Origin: Capnocytophaga canimorsus
Lineage (GTDB): Bacteria > Bacteroidota > Bacteroidia > Flavobacteriales > Flavobacteriaceae
Assembly (NCBI RefSeq): GCF_002302565.1
Contig: NZ_CP022382.1
Coordinates: 567,001-631,000, forward strand
Direction of reading: 5' to 3'
DNA: 64,000 nt
The notes beneath the pieces were generated by a model. The model searched no databases, was not told the origin of the DNA, and saw only the letters and a list, made by a program, of their open reading frames with translations. The position numbers and the translations under genes are program-made. Positions within the stretch are counted from its first letter, which is position 1. Every line of letters starts with the position of its first letter. This document shows, one piece after another, positions 47,501 to 53,723 of the stretch.

Positions 47501-48158
47501 AACCAATGAGAATGTCGCTTTTATTGACCTGTTCGATGCCACCATCCCTAGTCAATACATCACCATTTTCTATCAGGATACCGTTAAAGGTCAAACCAAA
47601 ACCTGTTCATACACCACTCAATTCAAGGTAGTCAATAGGCAAAGCCTATCCTTAACACAGGTAAACAACGAGGCCCTAAACACCATTGAGGTAAAAGCTA
47701 CAGGAGGAGTAACCCCATACCAGTATTACTTCAACGGAAATAATCAAGGCGATAGCCCCATCTATCAAGTACGAATCGACGACCCAGAACAAATAGACCC
47801 TAACACCGGAAAAAAATTAAAACAGGTCAATGTAATTGTTCAAGATGCCGTAGGTTGTACTAAAACAATGACCATCACCTTAGAATATATCGATATCCAA
47901 ATCCCTAACTTCTTTACCCCTGACGGTGACGGATTTAACGATAACTGGGCACCTAAAAATACCCAAAACTACCCATACATACAAACCCATATCTTCGATC
48001 GATACGGTAGAAAAATAACTACAATAAACCAAAAACAAAAATGGGACGGTACATACAACAAAAAACAACTGCCTTCAGGTGACTACTGGTACATCATCGA
48101 GATAAATGATAATTTAGATAAACGTAAATTTAAAGGTAATTTTACTCTGTATAGATAG
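35508..48158 (+). CDS. Giant T9SS type B surface protein with HYR, Ig-like and SprB-like repeats
   Basis: A 4216-residue protein, uninterrupted. Signal peptide MKKILSLFIFVFATIYAHAQ; unknown N-terminal region to about 1195, with an Ig-like segment near 840; a HYR domain (about 1199-1278, NCPSDIEVFAEIGKCTAQVYW ... DVAGNTATCTFNVTVKA); a DUF11/CARDB-like domain (about 1280-1400); an Ig-like domain (about 1435-1490); a galactose-binding-like domain near 2055-2220. Many SprB-type repeats follow to about 4100, each opening with (V/I)-x-C and carrying NGS and GG-x-PY words (near 2623, 2918, 3587, 3688, 3778 and 3867). The C-terminal 85 residues from IPNFFTPDGDGFNDNW are the type B T9SS sorting domain. 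SprB is the mobile gliding adhesin of Flavobacterium; a role in gliding or adhesion is inferred. Base composition rises in GC after the first quarter. Confidence 0.93.
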   Translation: MKKILSLFIFVFATIYAHAQCEDHILETLKQTKVSYFQYVSEGGNANIYISYPFAGTTYKAIDDATGTEYTAVNSPLVNTMVIPVGVVNSARTFTLKMENGTCSVTHSEKPYIRPHAAPYLAIRMQNEWCASSGAIFFEMIGTGVNASDYNYYIKKENETHYNPTLLNPSEGVTNLISEKYIVKAVLKNPPHTQYEQAGNILPVDRKIEFDLKTFGGICDNRPSIKVNVKKGAYPLWYSVYDKTGTTLIRPDQLSPVFEGLDPKTEYKVFVKDFCSVGGGNAENKNIITVDNQFKIWGVPTEGNWGGGLLLQTFNYNRNPCPTSMNIDYRFKGENLHLQLPDRIPLPMRIQYTLTSPSGKAYSDDLQINTIDEFNKHIGIDQRHSLFLLRLRKFEIPNVGSSIAVEYGRWNFSANVTYCGQTINATGTANYGGLQEQLETDSRLTTFFNVERDNQGVITDQCKEKVGIRTVSSWNHQQAYYVLEKYPACFNPLAAGFFKLAQFGNKYVKGPGAVFNTHLVAAGKACAGEYEFRFVNLCGNEITRSITIVETERERNTHYGITEGASCLTDGTQWNKSNVSISHSRVPVAEVTLLSYSGNHSLLPNGITLPHTFNLNEITVKNDLFEIQNLPFGNYVLELKNSCGKTYTQNFNLNKEEQPQATSFKSGCNNIIKLENNHYRNKGNLSYILQHFQEADGVWKDVDYFDGRKREALLDNIRLPRFGRYRIIRRIGGNTTCQMVLKEFNFGSDLTIEGITGFVCGGNTYQVGVVASGGNPPYTFEITEKDGVATSILGNGNFFTNITANGTTQYTIKVTDACLAQRTYNFTISNLIPFSIASDKDKYCEGNSAILSVPDMGNNVTYQWFREDAPTTILSNTRILEIPSVTADDFVHKYKVKVSISHHDTAVRNCVERDYEFLLVKETDIFLPTLTPDMAQSRQICLGNAINNYNLKTQLFPTAPDGGVIKSKDGVFHVPSNHIIALRNEWQQFLSPRFFVYSFTNKCGESVAIEASLQVVEHTPDIRFNANLVLCKGQYTHFDYAQLQQLLIDSNPTVSQFATRQIIWYATITDAQNEVNPITNMSQPISVPTSVYFRSKESNRCTSNLQRVSISEVDANPAHLKDITLKSCNPITPNDVGLAVWRGEHHNIIVYLVEGTTETELPRAYQLRYDETYIYRYRKGNCLSNPHQVILEKSTPPTILNCPSDIEVFAEIGKCTAQVYWTEPTASDDCTQPPLMTQTHHSGDVFDIGTHTVNYVFKDVAGNTATCTFNVTVKARSVDLQTHSRYTDGAGNTITQLNIGQQFFYEISYQNVGQENIRNTTLSVTLPDHPLVEVSGTPDMSDAAPGGIAPTYTVVGNVYTFTLPQGSLLTGGNLRAIRIALQLKGNCTDLGKPCANYLKSQYQFQYEGGNQDCATPPQTQSGEKDIQVATESCIRSELFCPGDTMTLTAAEGFTTYRWYKDGVLIPSATTNALVVNTPGIYRVEKQIECQGVTVVSTETINYVATSGVTDPLRPIADGGAICTSNGQWTSHFILCNEPQRQITLNYVNTPNIEWQKLNTGCNNLGFNCPNPDNGCWTTFHNGTSFIADQTGEYRLKISTATGCDAFFYFNVYKNNLEGQVTQSDYTDYQPGHINIEMETVGLEYTYVLKNTAGQVVAGPVTKTNVSESWRHTFGNLQEGDYVVEVSSPQLPNSCIFTQNVRINKVTKLTMKATFIAWTGCNEVKIRFEAQGGKQPYKFAIWSIDGVALYNDFVNIPASAFIATIAEGESYVEALIPNITQPGRYLFVVQDQDQRSALQAQDETILIEPEGLYGFRFDLTHVACGSNPDSGAVQTHFERQQNRTTKLYRIDTNANRVYIDTNSTGIYTGLIAGNYEMEISIVIGTETCIYKKPFTINEAENTLKAFAGVVEDITCDTQTPAGYKVSINNVSGGTGGYQYDFGKGYSTSNVGYVSGSTTVYVKDSAGCTLPLEVVIIPTEIPAVSFTPVSYNCNGYGTFTVTTSATTPLMYQYQVDDLPKQDAPVIGPLAPRATPYNITVHYTPAPGTGTTPNYLFKEDFGSGDDLCDGTILYLGCKTNEALEDGFYTITQQVAPNAQWVNPTPTDASGVANGRYLAVMQQTTNGNSGIIYHKTIGNIVANENLYVSVKLHNLLATSLTAGTHPHIVLDFVAADGSLIARRDLGVLPANGNWQTLSATFNATDLTGVTQASFQIRNISPGATLGNDLALDDIVIWQNTKYCKAQVSKPVIIEAGKEMATQLLSTLGVRCVGDANGSLQGKITAGTLPTSVEYSIDNQNTWTTIAVAPDGTFSVSGLQAVNGALLYVRDPNDTACVSAFNYSISAPQTMSITTQIIKKIDCQAAPHNGATVKATASGGTKPYLNYQYKLSSATSWTSVVPTQNEALLTHLTAGDYHILVTDQNGCTQSATFTIEDKRQVVFDAIETYCYQGGNSAKIAIQVQDGNSTQYQYSSDGGTSWTDFTQATYEFTHLSAGTYDIWVRDQLGCSSNTTVVIAPQLQMEVRQTQDLDCRGNDAIFELSALGGKGTKTFSVSTDNGNTFTIIPALTATTARYTTNTSGNFIFKVQDEIRPDGFTRCQALSKTYKVSNEPPRWKPEFTIGKKDVACAGEATGQILASINDIDPNSGQAPYTINVYEDDGTGNPIRATQYGLFNLQAKKYVVIIEDAKGCESVPTPIEIGQTPALNLNITPTQITCVSGAGISLGKVDITLGTGGTAPFEVKIFKLGTAGMVHNATANNNETITKEGLNFGDYHVVITDATHCQKVEDFSISAYTDIIITATPTTQPIGCTAGSGAIQVSAYNTAGNAIGTGNFYFAVYTPGLTYTPRDPQWHLGNTATINLPGGGTAQGATYEFTNLTPGVTYVFAVYDQDTRCMYFQPSTLAVPTQSTLKINDFKTENVKCQGESNGKATFSLSGQKTSTTSINYQVFTYPDNTPVGAVQNRTAPYSNITVGGLSAGEYYIVFTEMHNANEDCVNATAPFKINQPLTQLNVTAENPIAVNCKTNSGRIVTTVSGGVAPYQYIYNTTGTAPTHTDWAATTDSSVKQVSTSGTWYVFVKDQAGCVKQVTLEVAQDPEPQIASVSVDDLCSASGKYTLRVKLAQKGTGTHYYRLNGTVPTAVDWINTDTFLITEVLPSTTPYSIQVIDGNNCSADTHLTVNAPIAFQVKIDKTLDCTATPDATIKIENISGGNGTYFYSIDQVVLVDDPDNPTAPAESYVTHTPRTSVTVTPITVVINKAGDYVVHVFDSQTATCPVKKRITIEAKKQPKMTITAVTDEKCHTGTLPGTGSISVAVANNGEGPFKIEITQVKDLATGITTPLSVVPILGYNATFNGLKGSQNGMLYTIKATAQANECTHEIEQIIVAPPALSIATDALTKSEYSCEATPKLPTLSLDLSKISGGTPPYTRFVFVDQTTGAVLQDSNATTYTLAHLNGGSFYLTLYDANGCDVSTPPVTIAPTLLIDKINVGVNTAITCVQNEIISVSITTTPAYASITPQPNIVYTISDALSGSTIHTQSVATTTYTFPALPVGQYVIKAQNQITQCEVATTHTVLKPDTFIVSPSDAQAVTCHEGDNGSIKITFVDTFLGDGDQALLGFSYQIVNAITDAPVHSQTLPAGTTHVIYNNLQAGTYKVRATSTHNQCKTPWAQFSIRQSQTPIAITAQETFGVTCNNDRGEILVSVTGGQAPYTVTLSAPGVTPQIQNNVDHKTLFTGLSAGAGTLTYTIAVRDSQGCETFSGNNQITLVKPQTVSATIEVSPITCIGANNGSIQVKNTQGGSGEGTYHYILKNVTTSVSTPPQIQPLFEKLTPGEYTLTITDAWNCDVNISGITLQEPQPITMEITHSDLIVCYGANDTGFVQVAISGGTPNYHLILKNADTGAQLRSITGVVSTTTIDNLVPNINYEILVTDKNGCVMTQTHTFNLTQMPNITANASQSENCFNDNYKTDIQVRFPKAIDFTKVKYNLNSNDPTTAVPFSRTNENVAFIDLFDATIPSQYITIFYQDTVKGQTKTCSYTTQFKVVNRQSLSLTQVNNEALNTIEVKATGGVTPYQYYFNGNNQGDSPIYQVRIDDPEQIDPNTGKKLKQVNVIVQDAVGCTKTMTITLEYIDIQIPNFFTPDGDGFNDNWAPKNTQNYPYIQTHIFDRYGRKITTINQKQKWDGTYNKKQLPSGDYWYIIEINDNLDKRKFKGNFTLYR

Positions 48159-48181
48159 AGTAAAAACAATTCAAGAACATA

Positions 48182-48219
48182 ACACCCTAAAAAGTTTGAT
48201 TTTTTAGGGTGTTTTTTTA
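48182..48219 (+). terminator. Terminator of the giant adhesin gene
   Basis: A perfect 12-bp stem (ACACCCTAAAAA, 48182-48193, with its complement at 48201-48212), then TTTTTT. Confidence 0.9.
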
Positions 48220-48265
48220 TATCATCAAATTTAAGACCTTTGCAAAACGAAAACTCATCTTGCAT

Positions 48266-49855
48266 ATGACGAAAAAGATAATATTAGCTTTTAAAATCAT
48301 TTTAATAGGTTCTTGCACAACATCAAACAATGAATATTCTGAAAAGAAAATTTTCAGATATAATGAACATTCTGGTATTTCATCTCTTGACCCTGCTTTT
48401 GCACGTACACAAAGCAATATTTGGGCTGTAAATCAGCTATTTAATGGATTAGTACAATTAGATGATTCTTTAAATGTTTTGCCCGACATTGCCAAAGCTT
48501 GGGAAATAGCTCCTAATAAACTGACTTACAATTTTTTTCTTCGTACTGATGTTAAGTTTCATAAGCATTTTTCTTTCCAAAATTCTGATAGTACCCGAAA
48601 GGTAACTGCTCACGATTTTGAATATAGTTTTTCTCGCCTACAAAACTCCGAAATTTCAGCACCCGGAGGTTGGATTCTTCAAAATGTAAGAAATTATAAA
48701 TCATTAAACGATAGTGTATTTCAAATCGAATTAAAAAAAGAATTCCCTGCTTTTTTAGCACTAATGGCAACTCAATATGCTTGTGTAGTACCTAAAGAAG
48801 TTGTTGCATATTACGGTGAGGATTTCCGCAAACATCCTATCGGGACGGGCGCTTTTGCATTCCACGTATGGGACGAAAACAACAAACTCATTCTGCGTAA
48901 AAACCCCAATTACCACGAGAAAGATGCCCAGGGAAAATCACTTCCGTACCTTGATGGTATCGCCATTTCATTTTATCGAGAGAAACAAAGCGAATTTTTG
49001 GCTTTCATTCAAGGCAATTTGGATTTTTTAAACAGCATTGATGGTTCATACAAAGATGAAATTTTAACCTCATCGGGAGAATTGAATCCAAAATATGCTA
49101 CACAAATCCGTATGCAGAAAAGTCCGTATTTGAATACCGAATATTTAGGGATTGTCATCTCCGAAGACAACATCTTATCCAATAAAATGCTACGAAAAGC
49201 CATTCATTTAGGCATCAATCGGGAACAACTGATTCGTTTTTTACGAAATGGTGTAGGCATACCCGCTCACGGAGGATTTCTTCCAAAAGGAATACAAGGT
49301 TTTTTAGATGAAAATAAAAATCCGTATGCTCCTGATAAAGCTAAGGAAATCGTCCGAAATTATATTCAAAAACACGGAAATAAACCCTTTTTACAAATCG
49401 CAACTGACGGAAATTATCAAGATATTTGTGAATATATTCAGCGAGAATTACAAAAAGTAGGTTTTGATTGCAGAATTGATTTAATGCCTTCATCTACTTT
49501 AAGACAAAGTCGTGCTACGGCAAAATTACCTATTTTTAGAGCAAGTTGGATTGCCGATTACCCCGATGCTGAAAACTATTTTTCCCTTTTTTACAGCAAA
49601 AATATTCCGCCTAAAGGAAGTAATTACACCCATTTTTCAAATTCGCAGTTTGATTTATGGTATGAAAAAAGTTTCAAAGTTCCTGAAGATGAACGCTTAC
49701 AACTTTATCAAAAAATGGATAGCTTAATTATGGACGAATTACCTATAATCCCTATTTATTACGATGAAACTATCCGATTTACTCAAAAAAACATTGAAGG
49801 ACTCAAAAATAATCCTATCAACTTGCTACAATTAAAAAGCGTGAAAAAACAATAA
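48266..49855 (+). CDS. Peptide/nickel-type ABC transporter substrate-binding lipoprotein (SBP_bac_5)
   Basis: A 529-residue lipoprotein (lipobox LIGSC, Cys17) of the family-5 extracellular solute-binding proteins, which deliver oligopeptides to an ABC importer. Visible blocks: SSLDPAFARTQSNIWAVNQLFNGLVQLD, then PDIAKAWEIAPNKLTYNFFLRTDVKFH, and YYGEDFRKHPIGTGAF. The C-terminal LPIIPIYYDETIRFTQKNIEGL is also typical. An earlier in-frame start (48209) falls inside the upstream terminator, so the ATG at 48266 is used. No permease or ATPase gene is adjacent, so its transporter lies elsewhere. Confidence 0.9.
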   Translation: MTKKIILAFKIILIGSCTTSNNEYSEKKIFRYNEHSGISSLDPAFARTQSNIWAVNQLFNGLVQLDDSLNVLPDIAKAWEIAPNKLTYNFFLRTDVKFHKHFSFQNSDSTRKVTAHDFEYSFSRLQNSEISAPGGWILQNVRNYKSLNDSVFQIELKKEFPAFLALMATQYACVVPKEVVAYYGEDFRKHPIGTGAFAFHVWDENNKLILRKNPNYHEKDAQGKSLPYLDGIAISFYREKQSEFLAFIQGNLDFLNSIDGSYKDEILTSSGELNPKYATQIRMQKSPYLNTEYLGIVISEDNILSNKMLRKAIHLGINREQLIRFLRNGVGIPAHGGFLPKGIQGFLDENKNPYAPDKAKEIVRNYIQKHGNKPFLQIATDGNYQDICEYIQRELQKVGFDCRIDLMPSSTLRQSRATAKLPIFRASWIADYPDAENYFSLFYSKNIPPKGSNYTHFSNSQFDLWYEKSFKVPEDERLQLYQKMDSLIMDELPIIPIYYDETIRFTQKNIEGLKNNPINLLQLKSVKKQ

Positions 49856-49903
49856 TTTTCCCAAGACAAGTAGCGTTCGTTTTGTTAAAAAAAGAATAAT
49901 GTA

Positions 49904-49933
49904 TTGTACATTTTAAAAAAATATTTACGTTTG
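49904..49933 (+). promoter_or_regulatory. Promoter of the outer-membrane barrel gene
   Basis: TTG (49904-49906), 19-bp spacer, TACGTTTG (49926-49933): full consensus. Confidence 0.7.
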
Positions 49934-49957
49934 TATTTAATTCAAATTAAAATATAA

Positions 49958-50770
49958 ATGAAAAGAAATTTATTAGTAGCTTTAGCTATGGTTTTTAGCG
50001 CATCAGCTTACAGCCAATTTTATGTTGCCGTTAGTGGTGGTTATGGTTTTGAAGCAAACCCAAAAGTTTTAGGAAAGGAAGTAAACAAAACGGGGGTAAA
50101 CGAATTGAAAGGTTCTTACGGAGCTGGTTTTCAATCACAAATACGTGGAGGATATTTTTTCAATAAACGCATCGGAGCTGAAGTTGCCGTAGGATACTTA
50201 CACGGAAAAGAGCTACAAACTTATAGCGTAAGTAACGGAGTTGGTTTAGATATAACCGCTCAAGGAAGAGCCTTTGGTGCTTCTTTAGCTGCAATATATA
50301 ATGTCACTAAAAATATTTATGCTCGTGCTGGAGTAGTTACCAAAATTGGTGGAAAAACAGAAGTTTTTACTAGTTTTGACCTTCCTGTGCCAAAACATCA
50401 CGCAAAAGCAGAGATAAAAAATAACTTACACGGCAAAATTCCTTTCGGATTTATTGGTGGATTAGGCTATAAATTCAAGTTGACTGACAAAGTTTCTGCA
50501 TTCATTGAGGGAGAGTACCTAAATATTAACGTAGGTAGAAAAACTTCTAAATTAGACAGCTTTTCAGCTACCTATAACGGAAAAGCTATTTCTAAAGAAA
50601 TATTTGCAAATAGTTTAAAAGGTTTCGCAGGAAGTAATCCAGCTTTAGCACCTATTGCAGACCAACTAACCCCTTTATTACAAGAGGAATACGATTGGTC
50701 AGATAAAAATGCACCTGATGCTCCTTATTCTTCAGTTGGGGTAAATGTAGGTCTGATTTTTCATCTATAA
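49958..50770 (+). CDS. Outer-membrane beta-barrel protein
   Basis: A 270-residue protein with a signal peptide (MKRNLLVALAMVFSASAYSQ) and a single barrel of about eight strands (FYVAVSGGYGFEA, GFQSQIRGGYFFNKRIGAEVAVGYLHG, FGASLAAIYNVTKNIYARAGVVTKIGG, FGFIGGLGYKFKLTDKVSAFIEGEYLNINVG, GVNVGLIFHL with an aromatic near the end). This is the common porin-family/OMP_b-brl type of Bacteroidota. It is not PorP/SprF-like, so it is not an obvious partner of the giant adhesin upstream. Function unknown. Confidence 0.85.
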   Translation: MKRNLLVALAMVFSASAYSQFYVAVSGGYGFEANPKVLGKEVNKTGVNELKGSYGAGFQSQIRGGYFFNKRIGAEVAVGYLHGKELQTYSVSNGVGLDITAQGRAFGASLAAIYNVTKNIYARAGVVTKIGGKTEVFTSFDLPVPKHHAKAEIKNNLHGKIPFGFIGGLGYKFKLTDKVSAFIEGEYLNINVGRKTSKLDSFSATYNGKAISKEIFANSLKGFAGSNPALAPIADQLTPLLQEEYDWSDKNAPDAPYSSVGVNVGLIFHL

Positions 50771-50787
50771 AAAACAATAAACAAATC

Positions 50788-50820
50788 AAAAAAACGTTCC
50801 TTATTCGGAGCGTTTTTTTT
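50788..50820. terminator. Bidirectional terminator
   Basis: AAAAAAACGTTCC and GGAGCGTTTTTTT pair around a 6-nt loop, with A/T runs on both sides. It lies between convergent genes ending at 50770 (+) and 50849 (-). Confidence 0.85.
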
Positions 50821-50848
50821 AATTTTATCTGGCTTAAGCAAAGTAATA

Positions 50849-51391
50849 TTACCAACTTTCTCTGCAAATGAGTATTGTTTTAGCATCATCGAATAGCCCG
50901 ATATAAAAACGCTTATCGGTTTCTCCACTAACATATTGCTTTGTAAGGTTTCGATTCGTTCTATTCAATGCAGGTGCTATTGTGTTGGCGGCTAAAAAAA
51001 CAGAGTCTTGCACCTGATTAAATTCAAGAACACTTAGTTGATTTTCCAATTCCTTAAATGCTTCGGGAGTGGTTTCAAATAAAAAAACGGAAGTATAGTC
51101 GCCAAAATGATCTGGAAATGTTGCCTCTTTATAAATGAATTTTGCTTCCTTCGGGAAATTAAGTTGCGTAACCTCTTTATAATCTGCTTTATAAAAGTCA
51201 CTATCAGGAAATATCGAAGAGTACACCCAATACCCTAATAATACTATGGGAATGAACGCAAAATACTTATAATACTTATTCGGATATTTTTTGCTAAGAT
51301 AATCGTACAAAAAATAAGTGATACCTATCAGTACTAATACAGCTAATAAAGGTAGCAAATACAACAACAATAAAAATAATTTTTCTTCCAT
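50849..51391 (-). CDS. Hypothetical membrane protein
   Basis: A 180-residue protein with two N-terminal membrane segments (FLLLLYLLPLLAVLVLIGITYFL, about 5-27, and YFAFIPIVLLGYWVYSSIF, about 43-61), then a soluble part with TQLNFPKEAKFIYKEATFPDHFGDYTSVFLFET. The soluble part is probably periplasmic. I recognise no family, but the gene has normal coding character. It is convergent with the barrel gene and shares its terminator. Confidence 0.7.
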   Translation of the reverse strand: MEEKLFLLLLYLLPLLAVLVLIGITYFLYDYLSKKYPNKYYKYFAFIPIVLLGYWVYSSIFPDSDFYKADYKEVTQLNFPKEAKFIYKEATFPDHFGDYTSVFLFETTPEAFKELENQLSVLEFNQVQDSVFLAANTIAPALNRTNRNLTKQYVSGETDKRFYIGLFDDAKTILICRESW

Positions 51392-51587
51392 AAAACATTT
51401 TATTTTTTTTTTTGAGGTACAAATTCAAATTCTCATCTTTGGTCAAATTTCTTTTCTTATAGAAAGGATTTATCTTACCAAAATTACAAAAAATATCAAC
51501 AAATTAAAAGAACTCATTAAAGAAAATCAAACAACAAGCCTTTTCTTCTAAAAAACCATCTTATGCAAATACTCTCTTATCATTGTT

Positions 51588-51616
51588 TTGAAAAATCATA
51601 TTTTTTCTTACTTTTG
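51588..51616 (+). promoter_or_regulatory. Promoter of ychF
   Basis: TTG (51588-51590), 18-bp spacer, TACTTTTG (51609-51616). The leader to the ATG at 51697 would be about 75 nt. Confidence 0.6.
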
Positions 51617-51696
51617 CAGGAATTTTAGTAAAAAGTAAAACAGCTAAAAATGAGTATTTTAAATCATCAAAAGGCTGTAAAACAGACAAACATAAT

Positions 51697-52788
51697 ATGA
51701 AAGCAGGAATTGTAGGGCTTCCTAATGTGGGGAAATCCACCTTATTTAATTGTTTATCAAATGCAAAAGCACAGAGTGCAAACTTTCCGTTTTGTACCAT
51801 CGAACCCAATTTAGGGGTAGTAAACGTTCCCGACCCGCGATTGGAAAAATTAGAAGAGTTGGTAAAACCTGAACGTGTTTTACCCGCTACCGTTGAAATC
51901 GTGGACATTGCCGGACTGGTAAAAGGAGCCAGTAAAGGTGAAGGTTTGGGCAATCAGTTTTTAGGAAATATCCGTGAATGTAATGCTATCATACACGTGC
52001 TCAGATGTTTTGAAAATGATAATATTGTTCACGTGGACGGAAGCGTAAATCCTATTCGCGACAAAGGTACTATTGATGTGGAGCTTCAACTCAAAGATTT
52101 GGAAACCGTTGAAAAGCGTCTTGATAAGGTAAATCGTGCTGCCAAAGCAGGAGATAAAAAAGCTGCCAAAGAACAAGAACTTTTAAATCGAATTAAAACT
52201 ACGCTGGAATCTGGAAACTCTGCAAGAGCTGTGCAAGTAGCTGATGATGAACAGGAACTTATGGATTCTTTCCAACTGCTTACCGCCAAGCCTATTCTGT
52301 ACGTTTGTAATGTAGATGAGGCTTCTGCCAAAAACGGAAATAAATATGTTGACCAAGTGAAAGAAGCGGTAAAGGACGAAAATGCGGAAGTTATCGTACT
52401 GGCTGTTGCTACCGAAGCGGATATCACTGAATTAGAGAGCTATGAAGAACGACAAATGTTTTTGGAAGACATCGGGCTTGATGAACCAGGAGCTTCCAAA
52501 CTAATTCGTGCAGCTTATAAGCTATTAAATTTGCAAACCTACTTCACGGCAGGAGTAAAAGAGGTTCGTGCTTGGACCATTCACAAAGGCGATACCGCCC
52601 CCAAAGCCGCAGGAGTTATCCATTCCGATTTTGAAAAAGGATTTATCCGTGCCGAAGTTATTGCTTATGATGATTTTGTTACCTATGGGAGCGAAGCTAA
52701 AGTAAAAGAAGCTGGGAAAATGCGCGTAGAGGGCAAAGAATACATCGTGAAAGATGGCGATGTAATGCACTTCCGATTTAATGTGTAA
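51697..52788 (+). CDS. ychF: Obg-family GTPase/ATPase YchF
   Basis: A 363-residue redox-linked ATPase/GTPase that associates with ribosomes. The P-loop GLPNVGKST is at residues 6-14, followed by [10 protein letters not shown] (switch I), [17 protein letters not shown] (G3), and the non-standard LYVCNVDE in place of NKxD, which is the hallmark of YchF and explains its preference for ATP. A helical insert lies near 130-200, and a C-terminal TGS domain (ending [12 protein letters not shown]) completes it. Normal length. Monocistronic. Confidence 0.97.
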   Translation: MKAGIVGLPNVGKSTLFNCLSNAKAQSANFPFCTIEPNLGVVNVPDPRLEKLEELVKPERVLPATVEIVDIAGLVKGASKGEGLGNQFLGNIRECNAIIHVLRCFENDNIVHVDGSVNPIRDKGTIDVELQLKDLETVEKRLDKVNRAAKAGDKKAAKEQELLNRIKTTLESGNSARAVQVADDEQELMDSFQLLTAKPILYVCNVDEASAKNGNKYVDQVKEAVKDENAEVIVLAVATEADITELESYEERQMFLEDIGLDEPGASKLIRAAYKLLNLQTYFTAGVKEVRAWTIHKGDTAPKAAGVIHSDFEKGFIRAEVIAYDDFVTYGSEAKVKEAGKMRVEGKEYIVKDGDVMHFRFNV

Positions 52789-52876
52789 AAAAAATGGGGA
52801 CTTTCCCTAATTTAATAATTATTTAATTTATTCTTTTTTAAAATTCATTCATTTACAAAGTTTTGTAAAACTTGAG

Positions 52877-52910
52877 AAAAACACAGACCATTGTCTGTGT
52901 TTTTTTTATC
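52877..52910 (+). terminator. Terminator of ychF
   Basis: A perfect 12-bp stem (52877-52888 with 52893-52904, core ACACAGAC), a 4-nt loop, then a T-run. Confidence 0.9.
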
Positions 52911-52942
52911 CCTCGAAGAGAAAAGAGAAAGACTAAAAAATA

Positions 52943-53034
52943 AAAGTTACAAGATACAAGGCACAAGTTACAAGATACAAATTACAAGACACCAATTATG
53001 AGAAATAGGGTACAAAGTGAAAGGATAAGGTTCA
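52943..53034 (-). repeat. Low-complexity repeat, copy 2 of a three-copy family
   Basis: Read on the minus strand it contains CTTATCCTTTCACTTTG, then repeated CTTGTAACTTGT/CTTGTATCTTGTAAC words. The plus strand reads as direct repeats of AAGTTACAAGATACAA. It shares vocabulary with 19731-19790 and 55141-55266. Confidence 0.55.
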
Positions 53035-53246
53035 AAAACATCAAATCTTTCAAAATAAAAACCCAAAAAATAACATCTATTTTGAGTACACTTCAATTCC
53101 AATGAAATGCTAAAAAACTTAATTTTTTAATAAATTTTCACTTTTATTAAAAAACATATTGTTTTTTATGTACCTTTACCTCAAAGGGAATTACAAAATA
53201 ATAATTTCTTTTTGAAAATATGTATTAACTAAAAAATCACAACATT

Positions 53247-53558
53247 ATGGCACGAAATTCTTTCGCAGAAAACATTACCCGAAATCAAATGCTGGTAAAA
53301 GGATTACAAGGCAGAGCAGAAAATCTTCCAATAGGGGTTACCGCTGAAATTGTTACAGAAATGGACGCACTAAACAAACAAGCAATGGATTTGAACGCAG
53401 AGCAAGAAAAACTGAAAGCTAAACTCAAAGAAAAGACCGCTCAACTCGATACGATTATCAAATCTCTTGAAGAAAAACACGCTTTTGTTAAAAAGTATGT
53501 AAAATTAGGTGTACCCAAGAAACTTTGGCGAGAGTTCGGTATTGAAGACAAACGTTAA
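53247..53558 (+). CDS. Small coiled-coil protein, hypothetical
   Basis: A 103-residue charged protein with no signal peptide. The middle is a predicted coiled coil (about 38-78: TEMDALNKQAMDLNAEQEKLKAKLKEKTAQLDTIIKSLEE), followed by a short conserved-looking tail (FVKKYVKLGVPKKLWREFGI). It is cytoplasmic. I recognise no named family. The ATG at 53247 follows a long AT-rich leader. The gene is followed by an unusually long hairpin. Confidence 0.7.
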   Translation: MARNSFAENITRNQMLVKGLQGRAENLPIGVTAEIVTEMDALNKQAMDLNAEQEKLKAKLKEKTAQLDTIIKSLEEKHAFVKKYVKLGVPKKLWREFGIEDKR

Positions 53559-53568
53559 TGTAATTATA

Positions 53569-53662
53569 GAGCTACCTCAAAGCTGACAATCATACCATTT
53601 AAAGTTAAAGATTTTAAAATCGAATTGCTTTTTTCAGCCTCTGAGGTAGCTCCTTTTTATTT
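53569..53662 (+). terminator. Long-looped terminator hairpin or possible small RNA
   Basis: GAGCTACCTCA (53569-53579) pairs perfectly with TGAGGTAGCTC (53642-53652), and inner GCTGA/TCAGC can extend the stem after small bulges. About 50 nt of loop remain, and CTTTTTATTTTC follows. It works as a terminator for the coiled-coil gene but has far more loop than usual. Confidence 0.6.
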
Positions 53663-53723
53663 TCTAACCCTATTATTTGTTTTTTTAAAGAAAATACAAT
53701 AAATCATCTTAAAAATTAAAAAT

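Larger units (their letters stand above)
52789..53246. other. Spacer with terminator and low-complexity repeat
   Basis: This spacer of about 460 bp contains the ychF terminator and the repeat at 52943-53034. The rest is AT-rich. A weak TACCTTTA near 53171 is the only promoter-like sequence I see for the next gene. No gene supported. Confidence 0.6.

Noticed and set aside
35508..48158. Frameshift or gene fusion within the giant ORF
   Set aside because: The frame runs without interruption from signal peptide to T9SS sorting domain, and domain order is coherent. Only composition changes.
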